From the NCBI GenBank assembly GCA_016287765.1, contig JAEEWS010000057.1, positions 1 to 13,471 on the forward strand: a DNA stretch of 13,471 nt, in the 5' to 3' direction. The notes beneath the pieces are model-generated. The model saw only the letters and a program-made list of their open reading frames with translations, did no database searches and had not been told where the DNA came from. This document shows, piece after piece, positions 13,221-13,471 of this stretch. Numbering within the stretch: the first letter of the stretch is position 1; the number at the start of each line of letters is the position of its first letter. Source of the stretch: Lachnospiraceae bacterium. Lineage in GTDB: Bacteria; Bacillota_A; Clostridia; Lachnospirales; Lachnospiraceae. The position numbers were made by a program, and so were the translations under genes.

Positions 13221-13471
13221 TCAGCAATCTACAAGCGCTGACAATTCCCCATTAGCCAAAACAGCCAGATGCTGCGTTGCTCTGGATACAGCTGTATACA
13301 GGCAGTGCTTGCCAAGTTCGTCCGTAGGATAGGATTCCGCGTCAGCGTCGGGCAAGATCACATTGTCAAACTCAAGGCCCTTTGCAAGTGCAAGCTCTAT
13401 AAGAAACGCACCGCTCTTTGGAAGGCTGTCACCTTCGGAAACAATCTGCAAAGCTTTATCACCAAGGGTTC
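13221..13471 (-). CDS. UvrD/HelD-type helicase, C-terminal end (partial)
   Basis: Only the last 83 residues are in the window; the frame stays open to the right edge, so the start is outside. The fragment carries helicase motif V as LAKGLEFDNVILPDA and motif VI as LYTAVSRATQHL, the end of a superfamily 1 helicase C-terminal domain (UvrD_C_2 type). The short tail after motif VI (AVLANGELSALVDC) is like that of HelD, the RNA polymerase-recycling ATPase of Firmicutes, rather than the long tails of PcrA or RecB. HelD would remove stalled RNA polymerase from DNA; another SF1 helicase is possible. It reads leftwards into the small RNA unit, whose terminator probably also ends this gene. Confidence 0.8.
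   Translation of the reverse strand, partial: TLGDKALQIVSEGDSLPKSGAFLIELALAKGLEFDNVILPDADAESYPTDELGKHCLYTAVSRATQHLAVLANGELSALVDC

Overview
The window looks like chromosomal DNA of a Gram-positive member of the Clostridia, most likely a Lachnospiraceae relative (Butyrivibrio/Roseburia type). The reasons are strong GGAGG-type ribosome binding sites, a moderate-to-low GC content, a cytidylate kinase-like protein, group 3 bacterial Ig-like domains, an EcsC-like protein, and TTGACA/TATAAT promoters that often carry an extended -10 TG. Species cannot be fixed from the sequence alone.

Left part (1-5780, all minus strand). The window opens in the N-terminal end of a membrane acyltransferase (acyltransferase 3 type). 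To its right lies a tight five-gene unit read leftwards from a good promoter at 5748-5776: cytidylate kinase-like protein, a small FliD-like protein, a secreted subtilisin-family (S8) peptidase, a GNAT acetyltransferase and a 23S rRNA m5U methyltransferase (RlmD/RumA type). The last four are separated by one base or overlap, so they are probably translationally coupled. The Shine-Dalgarno sequence of the FliD-like gene sits in the loop of a perfect 6-bp hairpin, an arrangement typical of RNA-binding translational control.

Middle part (5821-9507). A secreted or membrane-anchored protein with three group 3 Ig-like modules and a C-terminal Big_2 module (minus) diverges from a tRNA-Leu(CAG) gene (plus) that has its own strong promoter and terminator. 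Next come a RimJ/RimL-like acetyltransferase (minus), preceded by a promoter, an intrinsic terminator and a 15-codon upstream ORF spanning that terminator (an attenuator-like leader), and a divergent class I SAM methyltransferase (plus) with a palindrome over its predicted transcription start.

Right part (9508-13471, accessory in character). A degenerate 20-nt tandem repeat array lies to the left of an apparently intact IS30-family transposase gene, and one or two more repeat units are found on the other side, as if the element had landed inside the array. Beyond it, on the minus strand, are a small DUF3806-like protein, an EcsC-like protein with an N-terminal EF-hand/dockerin-type calcium loop, a short promoter-to-terminator transcription unit resembling the RNA antitoxin of a type I holin-like toxin system (no toxin ORF is visible), and the C-terminal end of a UvrD/HelD-type helicase running off the window.

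The most interesting candidates are the FliD-like/S8 peptidase pair with its hairpin-borne ribosome binding site, the acetyltransferase leader, the orphan antitoxin-like RNA, and the 20-nt repeat array split by the insertion sequence. None of these calls has been checked against a database.
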